DNA of 64,000 nucleotides, taken from assembly GCA_010093605.1 (NCBI GenBank), contig MU004187.1:811383-875382 (forward strand). Reading direction: 5' to 3'. Position 1 is the first letter of the stretch. The number at the start of each line of letters is the position of its first letter. Below, one piece after another: positions 24,177-35,903 of this stretch. The translations under genes and the position numbers were made by a program. This DNA comes from Lophium mytilinum. Taxonomy: Eukaryota > Ascomycota > Dothideomycetes > Mytilinidiales > Mytilinidiaceae. The notes below the pieces were generated by a model. It saw only the letters and a program-made list of their open reading frames with translations. It made no database searches and was not told where the DNA came from.

Positions 24177-25972
24177 GTTGGTGTCGTCTGCAAATTGGGG
24201 TGGGCGACGAGCAGCTATTTCGTTCAAAGTCTACCGTGATGTTGAAAATCAGCAAGAAGATGAGAAATAATGAGAGAATACTTGAAGAACGCGTAAGATC
24301 TCGCAAGGAAACTAGATGCACAAGGTCTTTTCAATCAACATTGTATAGTTCACGATTCGTTAAAGAAATTTTTATATATAAAGGTAGACAAAGCGAAGGC
24401 TTCCAGGGAGTGAACATTGTGAAGAACTCAAAGGTGTGAGGACCGAGGGGGTTCATTTCGCTGAGTCCTGTGGGAGGTAGGCTTCTGCCCCCTTCAACAG
24501 AGTGCTAGTTATGCTTCGTTAAAGAGCTCACCGTATCACCAAATGTGATGAGAGGGGATGGTAAAGTAGAAAAGAGTATCTAGCTCCAGGGCTACACAGT
24601 AAAAACACTTGATCTACTCTTTCAAAGATACACCGACACCTTCTTGTAGCACTTACGCTTTACAATAAGCCTGTCTAACACAATCAGAACATTTCCCGCC
24701 AAGCTTTTCGGTATTGGTGTCGCGACCACTCAGAATTTGCCCACCCATGACCGAAGAACCTGAACAAAGAAGCAACACGGTGATTCCATCCATTGTTCTT
24801 GTCAGAAGGATGGAGTTACTACCTCCCAGGGCCTTCATAAGAACCCTAACCCCCGTGCCCAACTAAGTGGTCCTTATCATTCGACGAATGATTAGCTGGT
24901 TGCCTATCTTGGGAAGTATGCGGCCGGCACTAAGGCGATACTCCTCAGAATCGTCCGAGGAAGCATCATGCTCCACGCCGACGTCGGATCACCCCGCTTG
25001 CGCTTGATCTGAGCAATTTTGCTGACTGGACGTCGTTTAGGAATCGTCGTAGCCGGGGTCATAGTGGTGGATGCGCTCTCTATAGTCGAGTTCTGATGTT
25101 GAATCTGGGCTCCCTTCTGATAGGTGTTAAGTCCTGGAAGGGTGGTGGCAGACCACGAGATATGATGACGCGGTTTGGTGAGATCCAAATTGGGTGAGCT
25201 AAGACATGGGCGAGAATGACCAGAGGTCACGTGACGGAGGCATTACTAAGCAAGCTTTTGACAACTTTTATCCTCGCTATAGCTTGATCAAAGTCTTTCG
25301 AACTCGGTAAGGTATGCTACTTCTAGATACACAGCTAGTCTGAGCACCGCGACGCTCCAACGAATTAAGCCGGGTGGCAGCGCCGTCCCGTCGAGAGGCT
25401 ATGCCATCCTCTTTCTTATATGCCCGCTGTGTGCGGAATGTTGGTCGATTAGGTCAAACAACCATATCATGCGATACTGTTAGCATCCAGGTAGCACTCA
25501 TGGCGCATATGTACCCGATCTTGCGTCTTACCAATGTCTAGAAGTTAAGGCCTGAAGTTAAATCGATCTGCTCAGACTTCTTCAGCTACATACACAAAAA
25601 GCTGGCAGGGGGCTGGTCGTGACTTATGGTGCTCAAGGGAAAAGTGCACTTAGAGCTATAAACAGGCTTGCACGGAGTAAGGATTATTAGAGACAGTTAT
25701 CGAGTGACTAAGCCTTCCACGACACCTCTATTTAGGCTTGGTAGAAAGACTTCCCTTTCCGAGCGACTCCATGCCAGACAGAACTTCCTCAATCAACACC
25801 CCCGACCGCTCAGTCCTCTTCGCCGTGAAGTGTCAAGCCTCGACCCTTGAGTTTAGAAATGCACAAAGTTCAGAACAAAGAAACGCATGTTTTCTATACC
25901 ATTGACCGTAACCTCGTCACTTTTTTGTCTGTGCAAAGATACACACACACTCTCTAGTTTCCTGAACCACAC
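24177..25972. other. Intergenic P5-P6
   Basis: No gene is clearly supported. A minus-strand frame at 24904-25230 (108 residues) has a basic run (SKIAQIKRKRGDP) resembling tails of the family and could be a remnant. The rest is AT-richer non-coding sequence including the P5 promoter. Confidence 0.45.
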
Positions 25973-27661
25973 CTAGTCTTCCGCAGTCTCGGCCATCGAG
26001 ACAAGACGGGTGGCCGATCTGGTGGAGGCCTTTCTTTTGTTCCTACCCGTATTCGTGGCCATTTCTCGATGATCCTCGTCTTCCTCCCCTTGCTCGGACT
26101 GCCCTCGCTTGCGCTTCACAGTGAGGTTGCGGTTAGAACGTCGGGTTGCAGCAGCCACGATTGGTGTAATGGTCGGCGTAAGGTTCGACAGAAGGGTTGG
26201 CGGGTGAGTCGATGTGTCGTCCTCGGCCTCGGCCTCCTGATTCATCAGCGTACCCTTCTTCTCAGCAAGCTCCCGTCCAGCCTTAGTAAACCCCCGCTTC
26301 TTCTCGTTGCCACGCATGTTTCCTGGGTCCCGCGCTTCGACGTGCTTCGGGTTCCCTGCCAGCCACCAGATCCTAATCATATCGCCATTAACAACGTAAG
26401 TACAGTAATACTTACGCCTAGCGAGCATATCGCACACGGTGTTGATCCTCTCAGCGTAAGACAGTTCAGGGTCAGGGTTCACCCCAGAAGTGCTGAAGGT
26501 GTACTTTGGGTAACAATAGCCGTCCACATGGAAGGCCTCGAAGGTCTCTTGGACCAACCAGGCCCATGCCTCAACATCGCTTGAAGTGTACTTCTTATCC
26601 ATCCAATGCTTGACGCCGTGCTTGCCTACGTCGACAACACCGATTGTATTGAGCATGCTGTCACGGATGCGGCGCACATCGGCCTTCCTCGTATCGTCCG
26701 TCTGCGGCAATGTAGGATCATCCGGGGCACCGCGCCCAGCCAAGACGCGAGGACAGTTGCGTCTTAGCCGGGCCGTGTCAGCCGAACAGATCTGATCGGT
26801 TTCTGCAGCTGTAGATCCGGACGAATTGTTTTGGGAATAGTCATCGTTATCGGTTTCTTAGCCATATTAGCAACTATTGACTGAAGCGGATCCAATAGAT
26901 GTGAGTAAGAAGGAGCACTTACGCACTGATGCGAGAAAACCAAGATTTTCATGAGCTTTCTGGAGGGCTCGATTCAGCGCTGGAGTGATCCTAGTTGCTC
27001 TGACGACGTTGCTAATCTCTATAGCCTTATTCTCGGCGAATGCCTTTAGGCAAATATTCGCTCTCTCGAGCGCGTCGGTGGCCGATTCCTCGAGAAACTT
27101 GTTCAAGTTCACAGCCTCGTCGTCGTAATTCCATTCATTGTCGCTCATCGCATGAGAAAAGGGGTCAGAGTAGCTGGTGGTAAGGTGCGGCGTCATATTG
27201 GGGGTTTTAGCCTGATCGAGGGAGTCAGCAATATGAAAGTGTAGTAATCGGGATAGACTCACAGCAACTTCTAGGCTGGCACTCTCCTGAAAGTGGCGCG
27301 TTTGGTCAACAAGCAAGGCTACTGATCGGCTGGCTTGGTCGACCTGGGCTTAGGATCAGTAGAGCCCTCGTCGTATTAATCCAAGTAGGCTTACCGTGGC
27401 ATATTGAGCGTAGTCATCCAGGCGACCAACGCTGAGCATCACGTTCTCTTCTATGGCAAAGGCGGGATGGAGACCACTAGTGGGCCCACTTATCGCGTAC
27501 GGGTTCGAACAGGGAGCAGGGCTGGCACGTGTCGCGTCTGAAGCAGCTAGACTGTCCTCGAATTCGTAGCGGCCAACGTGAGACATGGGGAACGAAGGGA
27601 AGCTTTCGTCCGGGCCGTGGGGCGGCTGGCTCTGCTTCTTGGAGGGCTTTCCGTTGAGCAT
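25973..27661 (-). CDS. Cluster paralogue P6, four exons
   Basis: Exons on the minus strand are 27661-27395, 27343-27263, 27211-26923 and 26856-25973, giving about 506 residues. The first two introns are phase 0 and the third phase 1. The last acceptor is the least certain border. The frame also stays open upstream of the ATG at 27661 to an acceptor-like site near 27800, so an earlier exon is possible. The N-terminal exons encode an acidic, helix-rich region (VNLNKFLEESATDALERAN) not seen in the other copies. The whole domain is in the last exon at about residues 255-385: DDPTLPQTD, VRRIRDSMLNTIGVVD, VEAWAWLVQETFEAFHVDGY, LSYAERINTVCDMLARRKYYC, VNGD and LAGNP. The tail has KRKRGQ, NKRKAS and acidic runs. 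It is probably nuclear; its function is unknown. Confidence 0.75.
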
Positions 27662-30597
27662 CGAGAACGTTGATAAGCCACAAAGCTGTGGACCGTGTTG
27701 GTAGAGAGCGGGGCGACCGACCGAGGGTGTAGCACGGGAGCCCTCCTGGCTACCTGTGTCGGAAGTGTAGCTGTTGACAGATAGAGGAAGTCGACCGGCC
27801 TATAGGGAGACTGACCCAAGCTGCTTCATGCAGTGTGAGAGCGGTAGCTGCAAGACGTTGCGGCCTCTCCCAAAACATAGCGGCTTGAAGGCAGCTTCAG
27901 ATAATGACGCCAAGACGCTAGCGCGACATCATGGAGATTCGGAACCCCATAGACAATTTTTTCCCTATAGATCTGAGTCTCTACGCTGTTCATAACTATG
28001 TACAGGGCTAAATATCAGAGCTACAATTAACTCTATAAATTCAAAGAGCGTTCATATAACGATCAGTGACGACACCGGATACAAAGCACGCTGAAAAGTT
28101 GTTTTTTGGCATTTTTGCCTTTTTCCCCATTTCTGTCGAATGCAGGCCGTAGCGTCTGATACTAGGCGGAAGACAATCTAATATACAGGAATGTGCCCAA
28201 GTTTGCTACCGCATTGATTGCTGTAGGTGGTTGTCATAATCCAACAAGTTTTTACATCCATCCGTCATCTACAGCTTATATTTCTCATAGACATTTACCG
28301 GACCCCCCACAGCGGCAGTGATCTCCAAGACTCTTAGAAAGTTGCTCTGATCTTGCTAGCAACTAGGCAGTAGTGAAAAGAAGACACCGAAATCGAGATT
28401 ATCTGCAGTGGCAGCTGGAAGAAGATCGAAGTCCTCTTGCTTCAGCCCTGTATTATAGGTAGGGGTACAGAGGACCTCTCACGTTGGTAGAAAGATTGCA
28501 GAACTTCTTACGTGTTGCTTCAATTTGTAACTCGACTAATTAATATTGAACAACACTATAGAAATCGCAAGTGTCTAAGTATGGGCGTGATCTGCACACT
28601 AAGGTCTATGAACTGAGCGTTTTATTTCACAACATATCTGAAGCCCTTCTTGCGGCGGCAATGACTAATCAAACTTTAGCCCAAGCTGCCTGGAATCCGA
28701 AGCAGCTCTTGGTCGTTTTGGAAAACACTCTCAAAATCGGTATTATCAGCGTCGAGTATAATATACGCTTCTTTGCCTTCAACGTTGCCCTCATCTTTTC
28801 CATCGATGTACGCAGCGCCTCTTACGACGGCACGGACTTTCCAAGATGTCCCGGAGTATGTCATCATCTTCGATGCCTTTGGATGTGGCCTGCGAAGCTT
28901 ATCATAATTGCGAAGTATTGCTCGGAATACTGTTCGCAGCTTATGTCCTATAGAGTCTTATTTAAATCTGCCGTAAGTACCCAGGCACCTCAAACCTCGT
29001 CAAGAATTTGACAGAGCAGCCAGAAACGCGCACTGATTTCAGAGATGTTCAAAACAGGGTAGTAAAAAGTCCTCAATCTCAGTTGTGTTGACATGGATGC
29101 CAATCTGCGGGCCTCGGTCCATTACATCGATTCAACAGTCTGATAGGCTCCTTAGGCCCCTCCAATGGCAGCAAGAGCATTCTAAACTTATTCAGGCAGG
29201 GCGCTATTTTGAACTTATACCCCGAAGGCCTAAGACGAGATCATTAGAACCGTTAATGCCGTAGTTCATCCCCTAGATTACGGGCTCGGTCCGATGCCTT
29301 ACCTCCGCAGGATTCTAGTCCAGCGCAGGGACTCCATACAGTGGCTTAGGTAGAGAGAAGACCTGAATATTAGCTAAGTCCAAAATCGTATCTAAAGACT
29401 ATTACATTGGCATTTCTTCCCGGGTGAGGCTTTGAAACCAGCCTAACGGTGGCAGGATGTACACAAACTGCGTTAGGACTTGGACTGGTTTAGAAAGCAA
29501 AGAAACAGTTTCATTTCAAATGCACTTCAGATCGATTCTCCGATTCCCGATTGCCAATCTATAACATCGGCTCCAATTTTCCAAGCGCCGTTAGGGCACC
29601 TCAGGCAGAGTTTAAGAGCCTCCAACTAGTTCCTATGAGACGAAGTCCCATCCACGGCCTTCGCCTTTTAGCATAGACTCGCGGATCTTTCAGATACGTG
29701 GGAGATAGCTGGCGGCGGCAAGATAGATCTACGTCTCGCAATTCCATAGAGCTCGATCTACGAGTTCCGGTTTACAGCATCATCCGATGTTCTCCATTTG
29801 TTTGCGAGCCATCCCAAGCAGCGTTCAAACCCCTCCAATGCATATGATACTCACCTCTTCCAATACGAGACTTTGAAATTGCACCATGCACCCTAATGTT
29901 TTTAAGGTATATGGAGGACCCCTGGCGGCGTTGGATGTTACCTAGACCACACATTTATACGACGTCTACTCCATAGCTTGTAGTGTGCAGCTTGAATTGA
30001 TGTATTATATTAGTAGCCAGGGGACTTCAGACAAGATTCTATATCCTCCAAAATCCTCGAAGCACATACTGTTCAATATGCGTTCTTTGAACTGTGACAT
30101 AATGATAAAATCTATTTTAACATCTAGGGGACGCCAGACAGTGCCTTGAACCTTCTAAGCCCTCTGATATCCTACTCTTCGATATGCGAGCCTCGGATTA
30201 TGACACAAGAATAGGAGCTACTAGGAGTAATAGTTGCGCCTCAAACGGCTGCAGCAGGGTTGCAGATTCATGAAGCGACATGCTCAATCTGGAACGATGG
30301 TCAAAGCAGTTGAAAACGCCTGAACATTTTACAAAAAGGCACAAGCAACGAGGATCACATGGTATGCATGTTTAGCAGGCAGTCTGTCCATTCTCAGTCC
30401 AAGACCCTCTCTATCTACCCACGCAAATGGGCAAAGAATCACTCAATCTACTGCTCTTAGGCCACACAAAGGCACAAAGAACCCACGAAACTCTCCCCCA
30501 CCACGCCCATTTCAGGCCCCTCTCCCGGCACACAAAGAAACCAAACCAACCGGCCGACCACCACCCCCAGATCGCACCATCCTCTCCCCTCCTCTGC
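27662..30597. other. Gene-poor AT-richer region
   Basis: Apart from a possible extra 5' exon of P6 near 27.7 kb, I see no gene in almost 3 kb. Frames such as 28571-29011 have no recognisable features. Phrases like CCCCTCCAATG recur (about 29155 and 29835) with loosely similar surroundings. This may mark a degraded repeat, but I cannot define a unit. Confidence 0.45.
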
Positions 30598-32547
30598 TCA
30601 CTCCCCCTGCTCACTCGAGCCACCCCCGAACGTAACATCGTTCAGGAAGGATTGCCAGTCCTCCCCTCCGATCTCCTCCTCTCCAGCGGCAGGCGCAGCG
30701 CCCTGCAGACCAGGCAGCCCCAAACTCTCCATTTCCAGGAGGTCTGAGGCCGCGAGGCCCGCCGGCGCTGCCCGAGCCTCCGCTGCAGAGGAGCTCGACT
30801 CCGCTCCTGATCTGGCCCTCTTGGCCGCAGAGCCCGGCGACAGCAGCGAACCCGAGGCCGAAACCTCTTCCCTCGGACGCTTGGGTCCGGATGGGACGGG
30901 CGGAGGGGGCATGCTGCCGTGGAGGGGGTTCAGGAGCCCCGGGACCCCAAACGGCGGCACTGGCGCGGCAAAAGGCTCCGTGAGCTGGTTCCGGGCCATC
31001 ACCTCCTCCACCTTCCCGTATATGCTCTCATCTGGGCGGGGCGGGGCAGGGGGTGCTGGACGGCCTCCAAACTGGCTCGTCGACGCGGCGCGGTTTCGCA
31101 GGCGCGGGTCTATCGCGAAGTCACTCTGCGGCATTGACGAGCCAAGCAGAGTGCTTCCCATCGCCGGCTGGTATGAGCCGCGGTGCTGCTGGTGGGCGGG
31201 GACGGGTGCCAAACTGGACGAAGATTGGTACGGGCTGGTGCCGGGCTTCATAAAGGAGGGTACGGGCGGAGGGTTTGCAGGGTTGAAGCCGTATCCGGCG
31301 CGCTGGCGGTGCAGATTCTCGAATCGACTTCTAGCCGTCGTATCCAGACTGATCATGAGGGCGCGGGGAGCGTGTACAAGATGCTGGAGGCCAGACCCAT
31401 TGCATACGTGCAGGCAGTAGTCTTTGTGGCGGGCGAGAACGGCTCGGACTGCTTCGAGTCGGTCACCGAGGCGAATATTTGGCTCGAAGTAGCTGACCCT
31501 GCCGTTGAAGGGATACTCGAGAAAGACACGTGGTCCCTCCGTGTAGATGAGGATGATGTTGTGTACGATCTCAACTGCTAGTGCTTCGAGGAACTGCTGG
31601 GGTGCGTTGCCCTGGATCCAGTCTTTGGTTGAGAGGGGCTCGGCGCCTGCCATCTTCACTATTGCATCGTAGATCATCCGGCACCAGGTATGGCGGGCGC
31701 CTTCAGGTGGTACGACGTCTCCGTCTTGCAAGACTGAACGGAGCTCAGGGTTTCGCAAGGTGGCGAAGTCACGGGCCAGTTGTGCGGTTGGGAACTGTCC
31801 GCTGTAGGCTCCGGGAGGGGCGAGTGGTGCTGACATCGTCAAGTGAACAGCAAGGGCAACACTGACGGGACCTGGGTTGGCTGCGCCGAAGCTCAGGGGT
31901 TGTGGTGTGGAGGTTTTTAAGAGCGGTGGTGATGCTGAAAATGATTGTGAGGTCGGGTTGTTGATGGAGTGTGGCAGAAAGCTGCTGTACGGTTGCGGAG
32001 TAGAGGATCGAGACGGCGTCTGGCGGACGGTCTGTGACAGAGAACTTGCGTACGGCTGCAGTGTGGAGGTCCACGGAGATGGGTTGATGGTGGACTGTGA
32101 CAGAGTGTCGTTGGTGGATCGTGACAGAGGATTGTTGGTGTAGCGTGGCAAGATTTGCTGGGCGTTGGTTGATTCACTGATCGCTGAATGTCGTCTACCC
32201 TCCGCAGGATCTCCGCTACCAATCTCTGCTTGCAGACGGAGAACCCTCTCCTCGATCGTAGTAGCTTCCTGTGTCTGTCTAGCGAAGCCGCTGTCGTGAG
32301 ATTCGGTGGAGGCTGCAGGATTTGGATCTAGATATCTTCGCACATAGTCCTCATGAGACGCTGGCTGATATCCTTCTGGCACGGGCCCGTAATCACGATT
32401 TACAGCCGATGCAGGCCCTCTATTACCGAAGGCTAAATTCTGGCCGGGCACATGTCTCGCTTGTGAGCCCCGACTCTGGCTCCCTCGTCGTCTTCGAGCT
32501 GAAGATTTCTCCGGTTTAGGACTGCCTGCGCCTTGTGCGGAACTCAT
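30598..32547 (-). CDS. Cluster paralogue P7, intronless
   Basis: This is a single exon of 649 residues starting at the ATG at 32547 (MSSAQGAG); the open frame extends upstream without an ATG. Residues 1-260 are Ser/Thr/Pro-rich and include repeated SQS(T)TNPL/SRSTND-type phrases (three or four copies) and an early basic run (ARRRRGSQ). The domain is at about residues 275-400. It is diverged at its start (VVPPEGARHTWCRMIYDAIVKMAG, without the W.P motif) but typical at its end: LGDRLEAVRAVLARHKDYC, CNGSG and LVHAP. The tail is Pro/Ala-rich with AAKRAR and ends in an acidic-hydrophobic segment (WQSFLNDVTF). It is transcribed divergently from P8 across about 880 bp. The function is unknown. Confidence 0.82.
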   Translation of the reverse strand: MSSAQGAGSPKPEKSSARRRRGSQSRGSQARHVPGQNLAFGNRGPASAVNRDYGPVPEGYQPASHEDYVRRYLDPNPAASTESHDSGFARQTQEATTIEERVLRLQAEIGSGDPAEGRRHSAISESTNAQQILPRYTNNPLSRSTNDTLSQSTINPSPWTSTLQPYASSLSQTVRQTPSRSSTPQPYSSFLPHSINNPTSQSFSASPPLLKTSTPQPLSFGAANPGPVSVALAVHLTMSAPLAPPGAYSGQFPTAQLARDFATLRNPELRSVLQDGDVVPPEGARHTWCRMIYDAIVKMAGAEPLSTKDWIQGNAPQQFLEALAVEIVHNIILIYTEGPRVFLEYPFNGRVSYFEPNIRLGDRLEAVRAVLARHKDYCLHVCNGSGLQHLVHAPRALMISLDTTARSRFENLHRQRAGYGFNPANPPPVPSFMKPGTSPYQSSSSLAPVPAHQQHRGSYQPAMGSTLLGSSMPQSDFAIDPRLRNRAASTSQFGGRPAPPAPPRPDESIYGKVEEVMARNQLTEPFAAPVPPFGVPGLLNPLHGSMPPPPVPSGPKRPREEVSASGSLLSPGSAAKRARSGAESSSSAAEARAAPAGLAASDLLEMESLGLPGLQGAAPAAGEEEIGGEDWQSFLNDVTFGGGSSEQGE

Positions 32548-33426
32548 GATGCCAGAAATGGGGCAGAGCAGCACGATGTCGGATGATAGAGATGCAGAAA
32601 ACACCAAGAAACTTCGAGAAGTAGTAGTGATGGAGATCTCTGCGGTGTTTTCCACGAAGAACAGTCCAGATCTTTGTTGGTGGTGGAAGCAAGTAGGTTA
32701 AGAAAGTTCCAGGATGACTGATGCACTACGAATAATAGAACAAAGGGGCTTTATCAGGGCCGAGAGAATAGGGAGCGGCTTTGTTCTTTAGTGAATAACG
32801 GCGAAGTGAAGTTAGGGGACAAAGAAATTCGCTTAATACCAAACAACATTTGAGATTATGCTCTCCCAAACAGTTCAATGCCTAGCCAGCGGCAAAATTA
32901 TTAGACATATTGCATAATTCACGGGGCATATGTGGATATGCAATTGTATTATAAAAGTCTTGAAAATTGAATCGATATGGTGCCGGTATGTTGATTTAGA
33001 TTAATAGCATCTCCATCATCAACTACAGTCTTATCCCCCAACTTTCAGACCTATCATTCTGTCCTTTAGAAGTTTCTAGATAGCGTGCTGTCTATTGGAG
33101 TGTGGAATTGAACGTGTCAGGGTGTGTTAGCTGGCAGTGCCACGTCAACTTGCAAGAGCTGGAACATGTGCCTTCACTACCGTTGTGACAGAGAGTCTAG
33201 GAAACAGGTTGCGTCTTCAATATCTTTCGAGTACTTAAAGACTTCTAATGCTCGAAGGGTCACATCAAGATTCGTCCCAGACTTTGGAAGTGTCATGAGA
33301 CGGCGATAGTCGGTTGGGAATATCTGTGATGCCCCTTTCATTCACGCAGCTACTTTACTTCACTACACATTCTCCACTTCCTCTAAAACGCCAGCAACTC
33401 GACTACATCTTACTCAAAACTAGGCC
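32548..33426. promoter_or_regulatory. Divergent intergenic region P7/P8
   Basis: These 879 bp separate two divergently transcribed family members, so both promoters should lie here. CT-rich runs occur next to the P8 start, as in many fungal promoters. No specific operator is identifiable by eye. Confidence 0.5.
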
Positions 33427-34959
33427 ATGGTCACAAATATGGAACCTCATTCTGAACCTCATATGAAAATGGAGCGGTCTCAGTCCTCTTCACCTCCACG
33501 CTCTCCTCTCCCTGACAGTCGTGGAGATTCCTCTAGTGCCGAGGGTAATCGAACATCGGGCGCTCTCCATACTTCTCCTCAAGGAAGCGGGTCTAGGATT
33601 CAACATTTTCCATCGTCTGGTGCTCAAGCTCCAATGCCTTCCTCGCCCTGGAACACTCATCCTCATCCTCGTGTCGCCTCTGGAGCGACATCCCCTTTGA
33701 ATCCCACATTTCCTGGCGCCCAGGCTTCTCAGGCGTCTTTCTCTCTGGACAGTCGGCAAAGCTTTGTGCATCCAGGCCCATTTTCTTCTCAGCGCCCTCC
33801 ATTTCAGTACTCTCCCTCTCAGCACTCTCCTTCTTCTCTCAACCGCTCCTTCTCTTCAGCAACTCAACATCCCACCGCTCAGGGACAGCCATCCACGATT
33901 CAGGCTCCCGGACCATTGTTCTCCCACTACAGCTCCCTCTACGGAAGCGCACCCGTTTCTACGCAGTCCATCTTCCCGGACGGCCGCCATGCCCACTCCC
34001 CTCACCCACACACCCCCAGCAGGGCCCCTGTCCGCCGCGTTGACTTCTTCAAACCCGGTGCCGCCGCCACACGTTCCCGTGATGAAATCCAAACCTTCGC
34101 CCAGGCCGATGCCCACATTGTCGGCGACCTGTGGTGGAAGCCTGCGCTTCCAGACCCCTCGATACCAACGACAGAAGCCGCCGTCATGGCCATCGCCACC
34201 CAATTCGAGGCCGCCATCTGGGACATTTCCAGCGTGCTTGTCCCACGCAACGGCAGAGTCGAAGCCTTCACGCCAGGCCCGAAGGCTCTCTACACCGCCG
34301 CAGACGTGTGGGCGATGGCGCTGCTCCTGGTCAATCAATTGGGATTGCTGTATGAAAAGGGCTGCTTCGTGCTGGTGTATGAGCGAGCGACCCAGCTGAA
34401 AGACGAGTGCTTGACCTTCGGGGAACGGGTGGTGTCCATGTGTCGGGTTCTGAAGGCGAACAAGAGTATGTGTGAGAGTCTGATGGCGAACAAGAGTCAG
34501 GTGATGAGGGATCTGGTGCATGCGCCGGACACTTTCTTCAAGCGGATTGTGGGGAATGTGGAGAGTAACAAGCTGAAAGGTGAGACGTTGAAGGCGGGGC
34601 AGGGGGTACTAGGCACGGGGAAGGTACGGAGGAGGTCGAAAACTGGAGTCTGGACTGTGGAGGAGCGAGGGACTGTTGATAGTAGAGTCCACGAGGAGAG
34701 TGGCAACGAGCGAAGCCCCAGCGTGGAGTCGCATAACGCGGCCTTGGCGTTGGCGAGTCTACGGGTTGGGGGAGCACGTGAGCAGGGTACGGCTGGAGCT
34801 GAGAGGCCACCTTGGGCTTTGGTTTACGCCTCTCCGTATGCGACTTATGCGACCACACCTTCTCCTCGGCCTGAAGCTATGGTACCGCTTAAGCGAACGA
34901 TCTCTGATGGCGAAAAACGACAGGCGCCAGAAGGCAAAGAGCGTCATGGTCAGCTCTAG
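33427..34959 (+). CDS. Cluster paralogue P8, intronless
   Basis: This is a single exon of 510 residues from the ATG at 33427. Residues 1-220 are Ser/Pro/Gln/His-rich. The domain (about residues 230-380) is well preserved: DLWWKPALPDPSIP, AIATQFEAAIWDIS, ADVWAMALLLVNQLGLLYEKG, LTFGERVVSMCRVLKANKS, C...MANKS and LVHAP. A basic patch (KVRRRSKTG) follows. The C-terminal part is mixed and low complexity. Its closing motif LVHAP matches that of P7, its divergent neighbour, so the two may be sister copies. There is no signal peptide. The function is unknown. Confidence 0.85.
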   Translation: MVTNMEPHSEPHMKMERSQSSSPPRSPLPDSRGDSSSAEGNRTSGALHTSPQGSGSRIQHFPSSGAQAPMPSSPWNTHPHPRVASGATSPLNPTFPGAQASQASFSLDSRQSFVHPGPFSSQRPPFQYSPSQHSPSSLNRSFSSATQHPTAQGQPSTIQAPGPLFSHYSSLYGSAPVSTQSIFPDGRHAHSPHPHTPSRAPVRRVDFFKPGAAATRSRDEIQTFAQADAHIVGDLWWKPALPDPSIPTTEAAVMAIATQFEAAIWDISSVLVPRNGRVEAFTPGPKALYTAADVWAMALLLVNQLGLLYEKGCFVLVYERATQLKDECLTFGERVVSMCRVLKANKSMCESLMANKSQVMRDLVHAPDTFFKRIVGNVESNKLKGETLKAGQGVLGTGKVRRRSKTGVWTVEERGTVDSRVHEESGNERSPSVESHNAALALASLRVGGAREQGTAGAERPPWALVYASPYATYATTPSPRPEAMVPLKRTISDGEKRQAPEGKERHGQL

Positions 34960-35903
34960 GTTGGGTCGGAGGTATGGGATGGGATAAGTGGGAGTCTGGC
35001 GTGCTTCGGGAACATTTTTCCTTCATGTACACCAGATCACATCAATAATGGTAATGCTGATAAAGTACTGCATGTCAGTGTCTCGATATGGATACTACTA
35101 TGCGCTGATTGCATTTAACAAACCATTGAAAGCTCAAGGACTTCTAAAGACAGCAAGAACTGTACAGAATTTGTAGCGCCGTCGTAGACATTTTACCCTT
35201 TTTATCGGCTGACGTCCAGATAGACTCATTCCAAAATATCCACACTAGTTCTATTGCAGCTCTTCTATCCGGAACCGGCGGGCGAGCTGCACAGCAACAG
35301 ATATACTCATACAATGTGATAATTTGGGCTTATCGTCGTTAGGTATAGCCCGTGCTCAGAAACCCCATTCCAGACATCAATGCGACCTGGGGAAGGAAAC
35401 TAAATGTGGAGAAGGGGCGATGATCTGGAGAACATCGCTTGGAGATGTGGAGACGGGAGTTCGGGAGAGCAAAATTCGAACAGGCTCTATCTAAGTTTAC
35501 AGTAAATGATGAGCAGGTCAAGCCCAGGGGTGATTGAAGCGAGGTTCTTCGATCGGAGTAATTAGCGGAGTAATATTTACTTCAATCTTGTGAATGCATT
35601 AGGACCATACTCTTGCCTGTAGGAGGAAGGAAAATTCTGTAAGTTAGATGTGGATGCTACGAAGCGGCGGCGTAGCAAGACTTCCTTGGGTGTTTTCTTC
35701 GACAACTAAGGCTACCTAGGCTTAGAGGTTTTCTTTGGTAGCGCTACGGTGTACTTCGAGCACTAAGAAGCCCCAAATGAAACAGCACCAAGTAAACTTG
35801 GTCTTATTGGCGAACAACAATGGATTTAAACCATGTCTTCCGTGTCCTGCAGTACCCCTCACCGTACATCGTACCCAAACCTGAATGACTTTATTTCGGA
35901 GGC
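34960..35903. other. Intergenic, no gene seen
   Basis: No supported gene. It holds the 3' flanks of P8 and of the convergent membrane-protein gene. Confidence 0.55.

Noticed and set aside
28571-29011. 146-residue frame in the gene-poor region
   Set aside because: No motif, no splice support, and biased composition; it is kept only as unexplained sequence.
29100-30250. A tandem repeat array of about 230 bp period
   Set aside because: Only short phrases such as CCCCTCCAATG recur; no unit could be aligned by eye.
33490-34521. Long minus-strand and alternate-frame ORFs
   Set aside because: They lie antisense to or within P8, whose frame carries the family domain.
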